Below are positions 5,415 through 5,466 of a DNA stretch of 5,466 nucleotides, piece after piece; position 1 is the first letter of the stretch; each line of letters opens with the position of its first letter. The DNA lies in assembly GCA_026985755.1 (NCBI GenBank), contig JALSPX010000013.1, positions 1-5,466 of the forward strand. Direction: 5' to 3'. The notes below the pieces were generated by a model. It saw nothing but the letters and a program-made list of their open reading frames with translations. It was not told the origin of the DNA and did not search any database. Position numbers and translations under genes: made by a program. This stretch comes from Sulfurovum sp. (lineage in GTDB: Bacteria > Campylobacterota > Campylobacteria > Campylobacterales > Sulfurovaceae).

Positions 5415-5466
5415 TTACAAATAATCATCGATTAACCTTTGGGTTAACCTCAAATTCTTTGCAAAC
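5415..5466 (-). CDS. Last 16 codons of an upstream gene, possibly thymidylate kinase
   Basis: The minus strand enters the window in an open frame (5465 down to 5418) reading FAKNLRLTQRLIDDYL and then TAA at 5415-5417. The ending looks like a natural charged C-terminus, and tmk precedes hisS in C. jejuni as I recall, so tmk is the synteny-based guess. Sixteen residues hold no diagnostic motif. Another frame is open for 13 codons and ends at 5425, so the frame choice is not certain. The gap to the hisS start is 138 bp and is mostly filled by the palindrome. Confidence 0.35.
   Translation of the reverse strand, partial: FAKNLRLTQRLIDDYL
5432..5447. repeat. Small inverted repeat near right edge
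   Basis: TTAACC-TTTG-GGTTAA, 6-bp perfect arms with a 4-base loop. It falls inside the presumed tail of the upstream gene and lacks a T-tract on either strand, so it is unlikely to be a terminator. It may simply reflect the codons used. Confidence 0.35.

Overview
The window looks like a chromosomal segment of a member of the Campylobacterota (former Epsilonproteobacteria), probably a marine or sulfur-oxidising type related to Sulfurovum or Sulfurimonas. The genus is inferred only from protein flavour: the style of SpeA and HisS, an OprD-type porin and the general AT-richness. No marker gene fixes it.

Layout: a partial speA (arginine decarboxylase) runs leftward off the left edge (2-1045). 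Next come a 5'-truncated-looking ABC-transport auxiliary protein on + (1136-1585), a secreted alpha-carbonic anhydrase on - (1634-2398), a 291-bp very AT-rich divergent intergenic region, an OprD-family outer-membrane porin on + (2690-4048), and hisS (histidyl-tRNA synthetase) on - (4065-5276). A 62-bp imperfect palindrome lies just upstream of hisS. The right edge holds what may be the last codons of an upstream minus-strand gene, possibly tmk.

The two ends are housekeeping. As I recall, Campylobacter jejuni carries tmk-hisS-speA-cysE consecutively on one strand, so hisS and speA here are probably ancestral neighbours. The three genes between them form an accessory, envelope-related block, and hand counts suggest the porin and the auxiliary gene are lower in GC than the flanking genes. 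hisS ends in a terminator-like hairpin that also serves as the boundary with the convergent porin. speA has its own TATAAT-like promoter and ribosome-binding site, so the two housekeeping genes look transcriptionally uncoupled.

The carbonic anhydrase (periplasm) and the porin (outer membrane) share one divergent control region. They could be expressed under related conditions, for example for inorganic carbon or small-anion exchange across the envelope, but that link is inference. I see no tRNA, rRNA, CRISPR array, transposase or phage gene. I do not see convincing evidence of a wholly new system. The most notable items are the split speA/hisS neighbourhood, the truncated auxiliary gene, the palindromic element that creates a false N-terminus for HisS, and the repeat-bearing divergent promoter region.
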